NCBI GenBank assembly: GCA_038231295.1
Contig: JBBRLP010000007.1
Span: forward strand, 15,193-79,192
Origin: JANXLO01 sp038231295
GTDB lineage: Bacteria > Armatimonadota > Chthonomonadetes > Chthonomonadales > Chthonomonadaceae
Reading direction: 5' to 3'
DNA: 64,000 nucleotides
This document shows, in pieces, positions 25,089-33,766 of this stretch. The position numbers and the translations under genes are program-made. How positions within the stretch are numbered: position 1 is the stretch's first letter; every line of letters begins with the position of its first letter. The notes under the pieces are model-generated. The model saw only the letters and a list, made by a program, of their open reading frames with translations, did no database searches and was not told the origin of the DNA.

Positions 25089-25973
25089 ATGGATCACGAC
25101 CGCCTGTTCAAGGAACTGCTGACCTCGTTCTTCGTCGAGTTCGTCGCTCTCTTTCTTCCCGATGTCGCCGCCTACCTTGACCCTGACTCTCTGGAGTTTC
25201 TGGACAAGGAGGTCTTCACCGATGTCACCGCAGGCGACAAACACGTGGTGGACCTGCTGGTGAAAGCCCGCTTCCGGGGAGAGGACGCCTGCTTCCTCCT
25301 TCATGTCGAAAATCAAGCCTCCGCACAGTCGGACTTTCCCCACAGGATGTTCACCTACTTCGCTCGTCTGCATGAAAAGTACAACCTGCCTGTCTATCCC
25401 ATTGTGATCTTCTCCTACGATACTCCCCTGCGCCCCGAACCTACTCGGTACACAGTGGCATTTCCGGGGCGGACTGTGTTACAATTCTCCTATGTGGTCA
25501 TTCAGCTCAATCGGCTGTCGTGGCGAAAGTTCGCGAAGAGACAGAATCCGGTAGCGAGTGCGTTGATGGCGAAGATGAAGATCGCGCCGAGAGACCGACC
25601 GAAGGTGCGATTGGAGTGTATGCGTTTGCTGGCGACGCTGAAGTTGGATCCTGCCCGGTCGCAGTTGATCGGTGGCTTCATCGAGACCTATCTTCGCTTG
25701 AACGCTGCGGAGTTGAAACGGTATGAGCGGGCGTTTGGGAAACTCTCTGCCAAAGAACAGGAGGCGAACGTGGAGATTGTCAATAGCTGGGTAGTTAGAG
25801 GCAAGGAAGAACTGGTAATACGCCAGATACGACATCGTTTTGGCACTCTTGCCAGACAGGTCACGGAACATTTAGACAAACTGACTTCGGAACAGTTGGA
25901 CGAGCTTGGAGTGGCGCTGTTTGACTTCAAGACAGCGGCTGATCTGGAAGCCTGGCTGACGCGCTCGCATTAA
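25089..25973 (+). CDS. Rpn/PD-(D/E)XK transposase-like nuclease with DUF4351 tail
   Basis: 294 residues. The N-terminal part is a PD-(D/E)XK nuclease of the Rpn/transposase-like kind (MDHDRLFKELLTSFFVEFVA; active-site candidates Asp in VVDLLVKARF and Glu-x-Gln in LLHVENQAS). The C-terminal 50 residues are a DUF4351 helix pair (IRQIRHRFGTLARQVTEHLD, then LTSEQLDELGVALFDF). Genes of this type are multicopy in cyanobacteria and similar genomes and are counted as recombination-promoting nucleases. Base composition is somewhat richer in AT than the neighbours. It stands alone; I see no terminal inverted repeats next to it. Confidence 0.82.
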   Translation: MDHDRLFKELLTSFFVEFVALFLPDVAAYLDPDSLEFLDKEVFTDVTAGDKHVVDLLVKARFRGEDACFLLHVENQASAQSDFPHRMFTYFARLHEKYNLPVYPIVIFSYDTPLRPEPTRYTVAFPGRTVLQFSYVVIQLNRLSWRKFAKRQNPVASALMAKMKIAPRDRPKVRLECMRLLATLKLDPARSQLIGGFIETYLRLNAAELKRYERAFGKLSAKEQEANVEIVNSWVVRGKEELVIRQIRHRFGTLARQVTEHLDKLTSEQLDELGVALFDFKTAADLEAWLTRSH

Positions 25974-26182
25974 AATGCCGACGCGCCAGTGGGCGAGTGG
26001 ATAAGCGCCTGTGCCGAGCGAGCGGGAAGGCAGGGAAAAGAGGCGAACGGCGCGAATAGATGAACCCAATGAGAACGGTTTCGCGTCCAATCTTTTGAGA
26101 CGGGCGGCAACTCGCGGAGAGGTCGCTTCCGTAAGAGAAAACGTACGCTATTCCCCGTTTCCGGCTCAGAAGAGGCTTCATC

Positions 26183-29100
26183 TTGCCCATTCAGTTCACC
26201 TATCCCATTGCGCTTCTGCTTCTGCCGCCGCTCCTCTTTTTCTGCTGGTGGCTGCATCGCCATACCGTGACCGATATGAGTCCGGGCCGAAAGCGACTCG
26301 CGCTGACCCTGCGCTGTGTTCTGGTGACGCTGCTGGTGCTGGTGCTGGCAGGCACGAAGATCGTCAAGCGTGGTGAGTCGCTGGCGGTCGTCTTTGTGGT
26401 GGATGCCTCCAAGAGTGTGCGCGAAGATCAGCGGAACGCCATAGAGAAGTATATCGCCGATGCCTCCAGGGGCATGAAGACGGTGGACAAGGTCGGGGTC
26501 ATCACCTTCGCGCAGGACCCGCATACGCAGTCTTCGCCCGGTCAGCCTCTCGATCCGGCCCGCCTGCGTGACCCCGGCATGACCACTGCCACCGACATCG
26601 CGCAGGCCCTCCGCGCCGCCAAGAACGAACTCGATTCAGCGGCGAAAGACTCCGGCAAACGCATCGTTCTGCTCTCAGACGGCAACGAAAACGCCGGACA
26701 TGCCCTCTCCGAAGTCCCGAACCTGGCGGCAGACCATATCGTCCTCGACACCATTACGCTGCCCGTCACGCTCAAAAAAGAGACGCTCATCGAAAAGATG
26801 GCCCTGCCGAGCCGCGTCAAGATCGGGGAGCCGTTTCCGGTGCGCGTCGTCGTCAACAGCCTGACCTTCCAGACCGCGACCGTCGCCCTGACCCGCGATG
26901 GCAAGCCGACAGGCGAGACGAAGCGTGTAGACCTGCACCCCGGCAAGAATGTCGTCGTCTTCGACCAGAGTATTGATAAGGTCGGCTTCTTCCGCTACAA
27001 CGCAACCCTCGACGCGCCAGACGACACGATCCCCGAAAACAACAAAGGCGAAAGTTTCGTCTGGGTGCGCGGCAAACCGACCGTCCTCTATGTCGCCGAC
27101 AGCCCCGCGCTCACCGGGTTCCTGCGTTCCGCCCTTAAAGACCAGAGCATAGATGTGGAGTACGCATCGCCCTCCGCCCTGCCCGCCAACGCCGCCGACC
27201 TCCAGCGCTATGACAGTATTTTCCTCAGCAACGTCCTCGGCAGCGACCTTTCGCAGAACCAGATGCTGGCCCTTCAGGTCTCCTGCCGCGACTTCGGCAT
27301 CGGGTTCGGAATGGTGGGCGGGCCGCAGAGCTTCGGCGCGGGCTACTATCGCGGGACGCCTATCGAAGAGACCCTGCCCGTCACAATGGACGTGAAAAAG
27401 CAGAAACGGATTCCCTCCGTGGCAGTCGCGCTTGTCATTGAAGACCTGGAAATCCCGACGACCATCAATATGTCGAAAGAGGCTGCGAAGGCCACGATTG
27501 ACAACCTCGAACCGATAGATCAGGTGGGAGTGCTGGACTGTGCAGGCTATGGGGGCATCGGCTTCGGGGGCGGCGGCAGTTCGCCGAGCGGCACCTGGCG
27601 CATTCAGATGCAGCACGTGGAGGACCGTGAGGGAATCAAGAGCGCGATGGACAACCTGTCCGGGATGGGCGACCCGCCGAGTTACGACCCCTATCTGCTG
27701 GAAGCGGCCCGCGTTTTGAATAACACCGATGCCAAAGTCAAACATATCATCTTTCTCGGCGACGGCGACGCGATTTACGAGGCCAATCAGGGCGCCGTCA
27801 CGTCGAATATGAAGAAGATTCGAGACATGGGCATCACCGTTTCGACCATCGTCACCGGAGCCGACAATCAGGACAGCATCAAATTCATGGCGACGATGGC
27901 CTATGTCGGCGGCGGGCAGTCGTATGTCGCGGAGAAGCCGCAGGACCTGCCGCGCCTGCTCCTGAAAGATCAGCAGACCATCAGTCAGCCGCCGATCATT
28001 GAAGAGCCGTTTCAGCCGGTTCCGATGGATGGCGATGAGGTGTTCAAGGGCATTGACTGGGGTTCCGCGCCGCCGCTGCTCGGCTACAACATCAGTAATC
28101 TGAAGGCGACCGCCGAACTTTCGCTGATTTCGCACCGCAAAGACCCGATCTTCGCAGGGTGGCGTTACGGTCTGGGCCGCTCGGTGGCGTTTATGTCGGA
28201 TGACCGGGCGAAGTGGGCCGCGCCCTGGATCAACTGGGCGGGCTACGCGAAGTTCTGGGCGCAGGCGGTGCGCTGGACATTGCGCCCCTTCGCCCCGAGT
28301 GACTACAACACGCAGGTCGTTATGGATGGCGGGCGCGGACATATCAGCGTGGATGCCATAGACCAGCAGGGCCATTTCGTCAACAAACTTCAGTTCACTG
28401 CCCATGTCGCGCAGCCGACAAATGGCAGCCTGAAAGCGCCGCCTGCGCTGGAACAGACCCTGCACCAGACCGGGCCAGGACACTACGAAGGCTGGTTCGA
28501 TGCGCCGCGCATCGGCACCTATCTCGCCAACATCACGCAGAAAAAGACGGACGGAACACCGGACACCTCTACCGTCGTCGGGCTTTCCACCGCCTACTCC
28601 CCGGAGTACAAGGACACGCAGTCCAACCGCTACCTGATGACGCAGTTGGCGTCGGCGAGCAGCGGGCGCACGGAGCCGTCCCCCGCCTCGGTCTTCGGCG
28701 GCGAACGGCCGGCGGTCTTCTCCGTCGCCGACATGATTCCGCTGTTCCTGCTGCTGGCGATGCTGCTCCTGCCCTTCGATATCGCCGTGCGTCGCCTGGC
28801 GGTAGACAGCAGCGACTTCCGGCGGGCGTTGGCCTGGCTGCGAAGCCGCACCGCGAAGAGCGTCCCGCAGCGCGGAGCCACGCCGGAACTCGGTCGGCTG
28901 CTGGATCGCAAAGGCGCGGTTGTCGCCGAGCGCGAAGAGGGTCTGGCTGCTGCTGTCGCCAACGGCTACGACTCGGCTTCTCTCTCTGCGAGCGCGGCGT
29001 TCTCCAACGGTCAGACCGCCAACCCGACGCCTCGCTCCACGTCCCCACGTTCGGAAGCCCCTCCCACGGCCTCCCCGACTCCCTCCCGCACCCTGCGCCC

Positions 29101-29266
29101 GGAAGGACTGGAGTCTCTGCCGCCTCAGCTACCGACAGAAGCGCCGCCTGTTCCCGTTCCCCCGCGTGTCTCCGAACCCGCGCCCGAAGAGGCCGGTATG
29201 TCCCGCCTGATGGCCGCGAAACTCCGCGCTCGCCAGAAACAGGATAAAGAGAAGGAAGCGGAGTGA
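26183..29266 (+). CDS. Large membrane protein with two VWA-type domains around a GATase1-like domain
   Basis: 1027 residues from TTG 26183 (AGAAGAGG upstream). Two membrane helices lie at residues 8-25 and 40-60. VWA domain 1 begins VVFVVDASKSVREDQRNAIE, with a MIDAS DxSxS. A Rossmann-like GATase1 segment follows (FLSNVLGSDLSQNQ, GMVGGPQSFGAGYY). A second VWA-like domain begins VALVIEDLEIPTT, lacks a clean DxSxS, but has HIIFLGDGDAIYEAN and ITVSTIVTGAD. A third membrane helix is near PLFLLLAMLLLPFDIAV (about 855). The C-terminus is a Pro/Ser/Thr-rich tail ending in a charged helix. Such BatA-like proteins are inferred to act in envelope assembly or stress; exact role unknown. A strong terminator follows. 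Confidence 0.88.
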   Translation: MPIQFTYPIALLLLPPLLFFCWWLHRHTVTDMSPGRKRLALTLRCVLVTLLVLVLAGTKIVKRGESLAVVFVVDASKSVREDQRNAIEKYIADASRGMKTVDKVGVITFAQDPHTQSSPGQPLDPARLRDPGMTTATDIAQALRAAKNELDSAAKDSGKRIVLLSDGNENAGHALSEVPNLAADHIVLDTITLPVTLKKETLIEKMALPSRVKIGEPFPVRVVVNSLTFQTATVALTRDGKPTGETKRVDLHPGKNVVVFDQSIDKVGFFRYNATLDAPDDTIPENNKGESFVWVRGKPTVLYVADSPALTGFLRSALKDQSIDVEYASPSALPANAADLQRYDSIFLSNVLGSDLSQNQMLALQVSCRDFGIGFGMVGGPQSFGAGYYRGTPIEETLPVTMDVKKQKRIPSVAVALVIEDLEIPTTINMSKEAAKATIDNLEPIDQVGVLDCAGYGGIGFGGGGSSPSGTWRIQMQHVEDREGIKSAMDNLSGMGDPPSYDPYLLEAARVLNNTDAKVKHIIFLGDGDAIYEANQGAVTSNMKKIRDMGITVSTIVTGADNQDSIKFMATMAYVGGGQSYVAEKPQDLPRLLLKDQQTISQPPIIEEPFQPVPMDGDEVFKGIDWGSAPPLLGYNISNLKATAELSLISHRKDPIFAGWRYGLGRSVAFMSDDRAKWAAPWINWAGYAKFWAQAVRWTLRPFAPSDYNTQVVMDGGRGHISVDAIDQQGHFVNKLQFTAHVAQPTNGSLKAPPALEQTLHQTGPGHYEGWFDAPRIGTYLANITQKKTDGTPDTSTVVGLSTAYSPEYKDTQSNRYLMTQLASASSGRTEPSPASVFGGERPAVFSVADMIPLFLLLAMLLLPFDIAVRRLAVDSSDFRRALAWLRSRTAKSVPQRGATPELGRLLDRKGAVVAEREEGLAAAVANGYDSASLSASAAFSNGQTANPTPRSTSPRSEAPPTASPTPSRTLRPEGLESLPPQLPTEAPPVPVPPRVSEPAPEEAGMSRLMAAKLRARQKQDKEKEAE

Positions 29267-29313
29267 GACGGCTATTCTCCTGACTCAATTCGGCGAAGTG
29301 ACACACGAGTTAC

Positions 29314-29351
29314 AAAAATCCCCCTGCTTGTATGGAAGCAGGGGGATTTTT
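29314..29351. terminator. Strong bidirectional intrinsic terminator
   Basis: A perfect 16-bp stem, AAAAATCCCCCTGCTT paired with AAGCAGGGGGATTTTT, around a 6-nt loop. It has a T tract at each end, so it can stop transcription from both the VWA gene (plus) and the RND gene (minus). It lies between their convergent ends. Confidence 0.9.
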
Positions 29352-29360
29352 GGGCGGGCG

Positions 29361-32300
29361 TTAGTGGTGGAAGAGGCGGCCTCGGACTTTCTGGAAGAGG
29401 ACCAGAATGTCGTCGAAGATCGAGTAGAAGACGGGCGTCGCGAGCAGGGTGAGCAGCAGCGAGAAGGTTTGTCCGCCGATAACGGTGTAGCCGATGCACT
29501 TATTGGTCGCCGAACCGGTGCCGTTCGAGAGGACGAGCGGGATCATACCGGCGACGAACGCAATGGTCGTCATCAGGATGGGCCGCAGACGGTCGCGGTT
29601 GGCCTGAATGATGGCGTCGTAGCGGTTCATACCTTGCGCTCTCAGATGGTTCGTGTGGTCTACCTGAAGGATGCCGTTCTTCTTGACGACGCCGAACAGC
29701 ACCAGCATTCCGAGCACCGTGAAGATGTTGACAGACTGGTGGAAGACGACAATCGCGAGCAGCGCGAACGGCACGGTGAGCGGCAGGGCGATCAGGATGG
29801 TGATCGGATGCACCCACGACTCGAACTGTGCGGCGAGAACCAGGTACATGAAGATGATCGCCAGCAGGAACGCGGCCAGGAAGGCTGTTCCCGCCTTGAG
29901 CAGCTCTTTCGACGTACCGGAGGCGCCGGAGACGTAGCCAGCGGGCATGTGCAGGTCGGCAATGACCTTGCCGAGACTGGCGGCCGCCTCGGCCTGCGAA
30001 TAGCCGGGCAGAACGTTGCTCGTCAGCAGGACGTTGCGGCGGCGGTTCTGACGCGTGATCTGCGACGGTCCGGTGCCGGTCGTCAGATGCACCACCTGGT
30101 CGAGGGAGACCGGAACGGCGCCCTGTGTGCTGCTCGGCACCGTCATCTGCTGAATGACGGCGGCGTCGTTGCGATAGGGCAGGTCGGCGCGGAGATGGAC
30201 TTCGTACTGCTCCCCATTCTCGTAGTAGTCGGTGACTTTTTCACCGCCCACCATGATACGAAGCGTATTGGAGATGTCGGCGACGGAGACACCGAGGTCG
30301 GCGGCCCGCTGGCGATCTATGTTGACGCCTAGTTCCGGCTTGCCGACGATGAGCGAGGAGTCGGCGTCTACCACCCCCGGAATTTTACGATACTGCTCCA
30401 GAATCTTGGTCGAGTACTCCGTCAACTTGTCGAGGTCCGGCCCGCTGAGGAAGTAGATGACGGTCGCGCTCGGCGCTCCCGTCGAGAACTCCTGAATCTG
30501 TCCGGCGCTGGTTCGCAGCGAACCGTACTGCGGCAGGACTTTGTTGCGGACGGCGACGGTCAGGTCCTGCTGCGAGATGCCTGTGCGCTGATCGGTGGGT
30601 TTGAGCTTGACGAAGATGCTGGCGAGGTTGTGCGTCTGCTGGGTGCTGTCTCCGATGGTGACAACAGTGTAGTCCACGCCCGCCAGTTTCTGGGTATCTG
30701 CCGCGATACGGCCCGCAAGCGCCTGCGTTGTGGCGAGACTGGTGCCTTCGGGAGCACGAACCGTGATTCCGAACTGGCCCTGATCGTCTTCCGGCAGGAA
30801 GTTCTTGGGAACGATCGCACCGAGCGGCCCGATGCTGTAGAGCGCGACGGCGCAGGCGAGAACGATGATCCACCGGTGGCGCATGGAGAAGCGCAGCATC
30901 GCGGTATAGACCCTGTCAATAAGTCGGAACAGGCCCGCGTCTTTGGAACTGCCGCCTTTTCCCGGCTCATTGCCCATAGCCGGAGCCTCGCCAACGGGGA
31001 TCCCGTCGGAGGTCTCTGCCGTCTCTCCTTTGCCCTTCGGCATCTTGATCCAGCGCGAGGCGAGCATGGGGGTCAGGGTGAAGGAGACGAGCAGGGAGAC
31101 GGCAATCGCGAAAGCCATCGTCATGCCGAAGGAGTTCAGGAAGCGCCCGACGATACCGGACATGAAGGCGACGGGCAGGAAGACGGCGATGAGTGAGAGC
31201 GTGGTTGCCAGCACTGCCAGACCGATCTCCCGGGTGCCTTCTATCGCGGCCTCGAAGGGGTTCATGCCCTTCTCTTCGATAAACCGATAGATGTTCTCCA
31301 GCACGACAATCGCGTCGTCAATGACGATCCCGACCGAGAGCGTAAGGCCGAGCAGCGTCAGACTGTTGAGCGTGAATCCCAGCATATACATGGCCGCGAA
31401 GGTGCTGATAATGGAGGCCGGGATGGCGAGCGCTGAAATCAGCGTAGTGCGCCAGTTCCAGAGGAAGATCAGAACCACCAGCGCGGCCAGGATACTGCCG
31501 ATAACGAGATGCTCTTTGACGGCGTTGGCGCTGGCGCGGATGAACTCCGACTGATCGCGGACGATACGGATGGTGTAGCCGGAGGGCAGGGTCTTCTTAA
31601 TGTCGTTGATCTTGTCGCGAATGGCGTCCACCGTCGTGACGGTGTTGAGGCCGGACTGTTTGCGTATGGAGAGCAGAACGGTCGGAGCGCCGCTGAGGAT
31701 CGCGCTGGTCTGTGGCTCTTCGACCCCATCCTCCGTGCGCCCGACATCGCGGATACGGACGGGACTCGGTCCCTGCTTCTTTATCACCAGGCCGTCGAAG
31801 GCGGCGGGCGAGTCGAGACGGCCTTTGGTGCGGAGGGTGAGTTCGCGGGTATTCTGGTCTATGGTCCCGCCCGGCACCTGAATATTCTGTGACTGCAGGG
31901 CACGCTGCACATCGGCGGAGGTCAGGTTGTAGGCTTTCAGGCGCTGCGGATCGAGAATGACGTTGATCTGGCGCTTGCGTGCGCCGATGAGCAGCACCTG
32001 CCCGACGCCGCTGATACTCTCTATCTGGCGGCGCAGCACCTTATCGGCGTATTCGGAGGTGTCGCGGATATTGCCGGGCGAGGAGAGGGCGATCTGCATG
32101 ATGGGCGAAGCGTCCGGGTCCACCTTGTCCACGACGGGGGTCTTCACGTCGAGAGGCAACTGCGGGATGACGCCGCTGACCTTATCGCGGACTTCCTGAA
32201 TGGCGACATCAATCGGCTTTTCCAACTGGAAAGAGACGGCGACGACGGCGAGACCTTCATAGGAGGTGGAACTGAGGGTGTCAATCCCGCTGACGGTGTT

Positions 32301-32516
32301 GACGGCCTCCTCGATCTTGTCCACAACATCGGTTTCCAACTCCTGCGGGGACGCGCCATCCTGCCGCACGGTGATGGTGACGATGGGGAAATCCACTTTG
32401 GGGAATCGGTCAACACCGAGCCGAAAGTAGCTGAAAGCGCCCACGACGACCAGGGTGAGGATCAGCACGGTCGCGAACACGGGCCGCCGGACACAGACCT
32501 CCGCAAGTTTCTGCAT
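29361..32516 (-). CDS. RND efflux pump, inner-membrane transporter (HAE1 type)
   Basis: 1051 residues, the usual length for AcrB/MdtB/MexF-type pumps. It has the N-terminal helix (RPVFATVLILTLVVVGAFSY), the periplasmic porter domains, TM4 with the acidic pair in LSVGIVIDDAIVVLENIYRF, and a second copy of the fold after residue 520 starting RHRWIIVLACAVALYSIGPL. Proton-driven export of drugs, metals or lipids is expected. Normally a membrane-fusion protein and a TolC-like outer-membrane gene lie next to it; neither is within this window, so it is an orphan here. A TATAAT lies upstream on the minus strand at 32747-32752. Confidence 0.93.
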   Translation of the reverse strand: MQKLAEVCVRRPVFATVLILTLVVVGAFSYFRLGVDRFPKVDFPIVTITVRQDGASPQELETDVVDKIEEAVNTVSGIDTLSSTSYEGLAVVAVSFQLEKPIDVAIQEVRDKVSGVIPQLPLDVKTPVVDKVDPDASPIMQIALSSPGNIRDTSEYADKVLRRQIESISGVGQVLLIGARKRQINVILDPQRLKAYNLTSADVQRALQSQNIQVPGGTIDQNTRELTLRTKGRLDSPAAFDGLVIKKQGPSPVRIRDVGRTEDGVEEPQTSAILSGAPTVLLSIRKQSGLNTVTTVDAIRDKINDIKKTLPSGYTIRIVRDQSEFIRASANAVKEHLVIGSILAALVVLIFLWNWRTTLISALAIPASIISTFAAMYMLGFTLNSLTLLGLTLSVGIVIDDAIVVLENIYRFIEEKGMNPFEAAIEGTREIGLAVLATTLSLIAVFLPVAFMSGIVGRFLNSFGMTMAFAIAVSLLVSFTLTPMLASRWIKMPKGKGETAETSDGIPVGEAPAMGNEPGKGGSSKDAGLFRLIDRVYTAMLRFSMRHRWIIVLACAVALYSIGPLGAIVPKNFLPEDDQGQFGITVRAPEGTSLATTQALAGRIAADTQKLAGVDYTVVTIGDSTQQTHNLASIFVKLKPTDQRTGISQQDLTVAVRNKVLPQYGSLRTSAGQIQEFSTGAPSATVIYFLSGPDLDKLTEYSTKILEQYRKIPGVVDADSSLIVGKPELGVNIDRQRAADLGVSVADISNTLRIMVGGEKVTDYYENGEQYEVHLRADLPYRNDAAVIQQMTVPSSTQGAVPVSLDQVVHLTTGTGPSQITRQNRRRNVLLTSNVLPGYSQAEAAASLGKVIADLHMPAGYVSGASGTSKELLKAGTAFLAAFLLAIIFMYLVLAAQFESWVHPITILIALPLTVPFALLAIVVFHQSVNIFTVLGMLVLFGVVKKNGILQVDHTNHLRAQGMNRYDAIIQANRDRLRPILMTTIAFVAGMIPLVLSNGTGSATNKCIGYTVIGGQTFSLLLTLLATPVFYSIFDDILVLFQKVRGRLFHH

Positions 32517-32533
32517 GTCTAGCCTCTCTGTCG

Positions 32534-32621
32534 GGAAAATAGCCGCCCCCGGTCCCCAATTCTGGGGGAGCAGGGATTTTCATGCCCTAGGGTACGCCCC
32601 GTGCATGGAAGGCTGTCGGGA
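32534..32621. repeat. Short double-hairpin element, copy 2
   Basis: It starts AATAGCCGCCCCCGGTCCCC and contains CCCCAATTCTGGGGG (hairpin 1) and TTTTCATGCCCTAGGGT with a downstream GCATGGAAGG (hairpin 2). It is flanked by CTGTCGGGA on both sides (about 32526 and 32619), which looks like a target duplication. It lies just upstream of the RND start codon. Confidence 0.6.
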
Positions 32622-32746
32622 AGAACGCCCCATCGCGGCGGGCGCGTTCATTTACTACGGACAACGAAAACTTTTTGTACCGAGATAATGGCATCCCAGA
32701 ACGCGATTTTGTACGCTGCATGGCGAAATAGCGTCCTGATGATTCC

Positions 32747-32752
32747 ATTATA
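32747..32752 (-). promoter_or_regulatory. Candidate -10 box for the RND gene
   Basis: TATAAT on the minus strand, within GGGGTATAATGG. The -35 is not convincing. Between it and the RND start lies the hairpin element at 32534-32621. Confidence 0.35.
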
Positions 32753-32938
32753 CCCCGCCTCGCAAAAAAGTGACTGCGGGTCAGAAAGTTTTACGAAGCA
32801 CGATCGCGGGAAGTTTCCGAAATTGTCGGCAGCTTGCAGAAAAGCCCGAGGGAGGACTTTCCAACAAGGCTGGCAGGAGTAGCGGGAGGCCAGGGCGAAC
32901 GTCAGGGCAGGCAAGATTTGCGGCAAAAGGAGGACGCC

Positions 32939-33359
32939 ATGTTCACATTCCGACCTATTTTTATCACCTCTTCTCGCGTTCATATCTACCAGTCCCGGCG
33001 CGGGTACGCTGGGCTGGGTCCTGATTCTAGGGGTCGCGCTTGTGCTGATCGTGATGGGCATCCGCCGTCTCAATGCGTCTCGGGAACAGCTCTGGGCGCA
33101 GTACGAACGCGGTTTGCGCTCGCGTGGTCTCCCGCCCGTTCGCGATTCAGCATGGGAGAGCCATGTCCGCTCGGGAGCCTGGATAAGTCTTGTTGCCGGG
33201 GGACTGATGCTTGTCGTTGCTCTTCTGCTGGCAGGCTCTATGCCTTCGCCGCCGGAGGAAATGTCTGGCGTTGAGATCAATGGCCGACAGTTGACGGAGC
33301 AGGAATGGGAAGCGTGCGGCAAAGAGGTCGCTGGCTGTACCTCTCGCTATGCCCGCTGA
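32939..33359 (+). CDS. Small membrane protein, unknown function, probable frameshift near the N-terminus
   Basis: The clearest ribosome site (AAAAGGAGG) precedes ATG 32939, but that frame does not give the protein. From about 32960 another frame reads SPLLALFISTSPGAGTLGWV then LILGVALVLIVMGIRRLNAS, a membrane helix with a charged tail, and continues to 33359 with a second helix (ISLVAGGLMLVVALLLAG). Removing one T from the T5 run at about 32957-32961 joins the start to this frame. Without that change the first start codon would be GTG 33042, inside the first helix. A two-helix membrane protein of about 139 residues is the likely original product. No family recognised. Confidence 0.5.
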
Positions 33360-33766
33360 GAGCCGTCTCTCCAGGGAGAACCCTACGGAGAGCAGAGGAT
33401 AACATGAAGTCAGGCTGTTTATGCCGGGTTGCGAGAGGATCTCCAAACCAGGACAGTCGCCAAAACCTCACACACGAGTCGGAAAGGAGAAAGGTTGCCA
33501 CCAGAGCAGGCAAAGGATGGTGGCGAGGAAAGAGAGACTGTGTGGTCAGGTGAGGCTTAAAACCACAGCCTTCTTGTGAACGACTGCACACCGGGCATAT
33601 CTCTTTCCGGGTATCATAACCGAGGAAACACCGTCTGGCAGACACCTCTGCCGACCTGCGCCTATTACTGCCCACCGCCGTCTGCTCGTAACGACGGTCA
33701 CTTCTTCATTGCCAGGTGGATTGCACTCGCTTTCCCCTCTTTGTGTCTGATAGGGAGATCATTATC
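33360..33766 (+). other. 407-bp leader region before the TPR-CHAT gene
   Basis: No credible gene. It holds several short inverted repeats, for example TTGCCACC with GGTGGCGA (about 33495-33530) and GTGTGGT with AACCACA (about 33539-33567), which could form a structured transcript leader. Base composition is AT-richer than the flanking minus-strand genes. I could not identify a known riboswitch class. Confidence 0.3.

Noticed and set aside
25089..25973. A complete insertion sequence around the DUF4351 gene
   Set aside because: No terminal inverted repeats or duplications could be found in the flanks, so I call only the gene.
26675..28483. A 602-residue minus-strand open frame
   Set aside because: It is antisense to the double-VWA gene, with no domain and Arg/His-rich composition.
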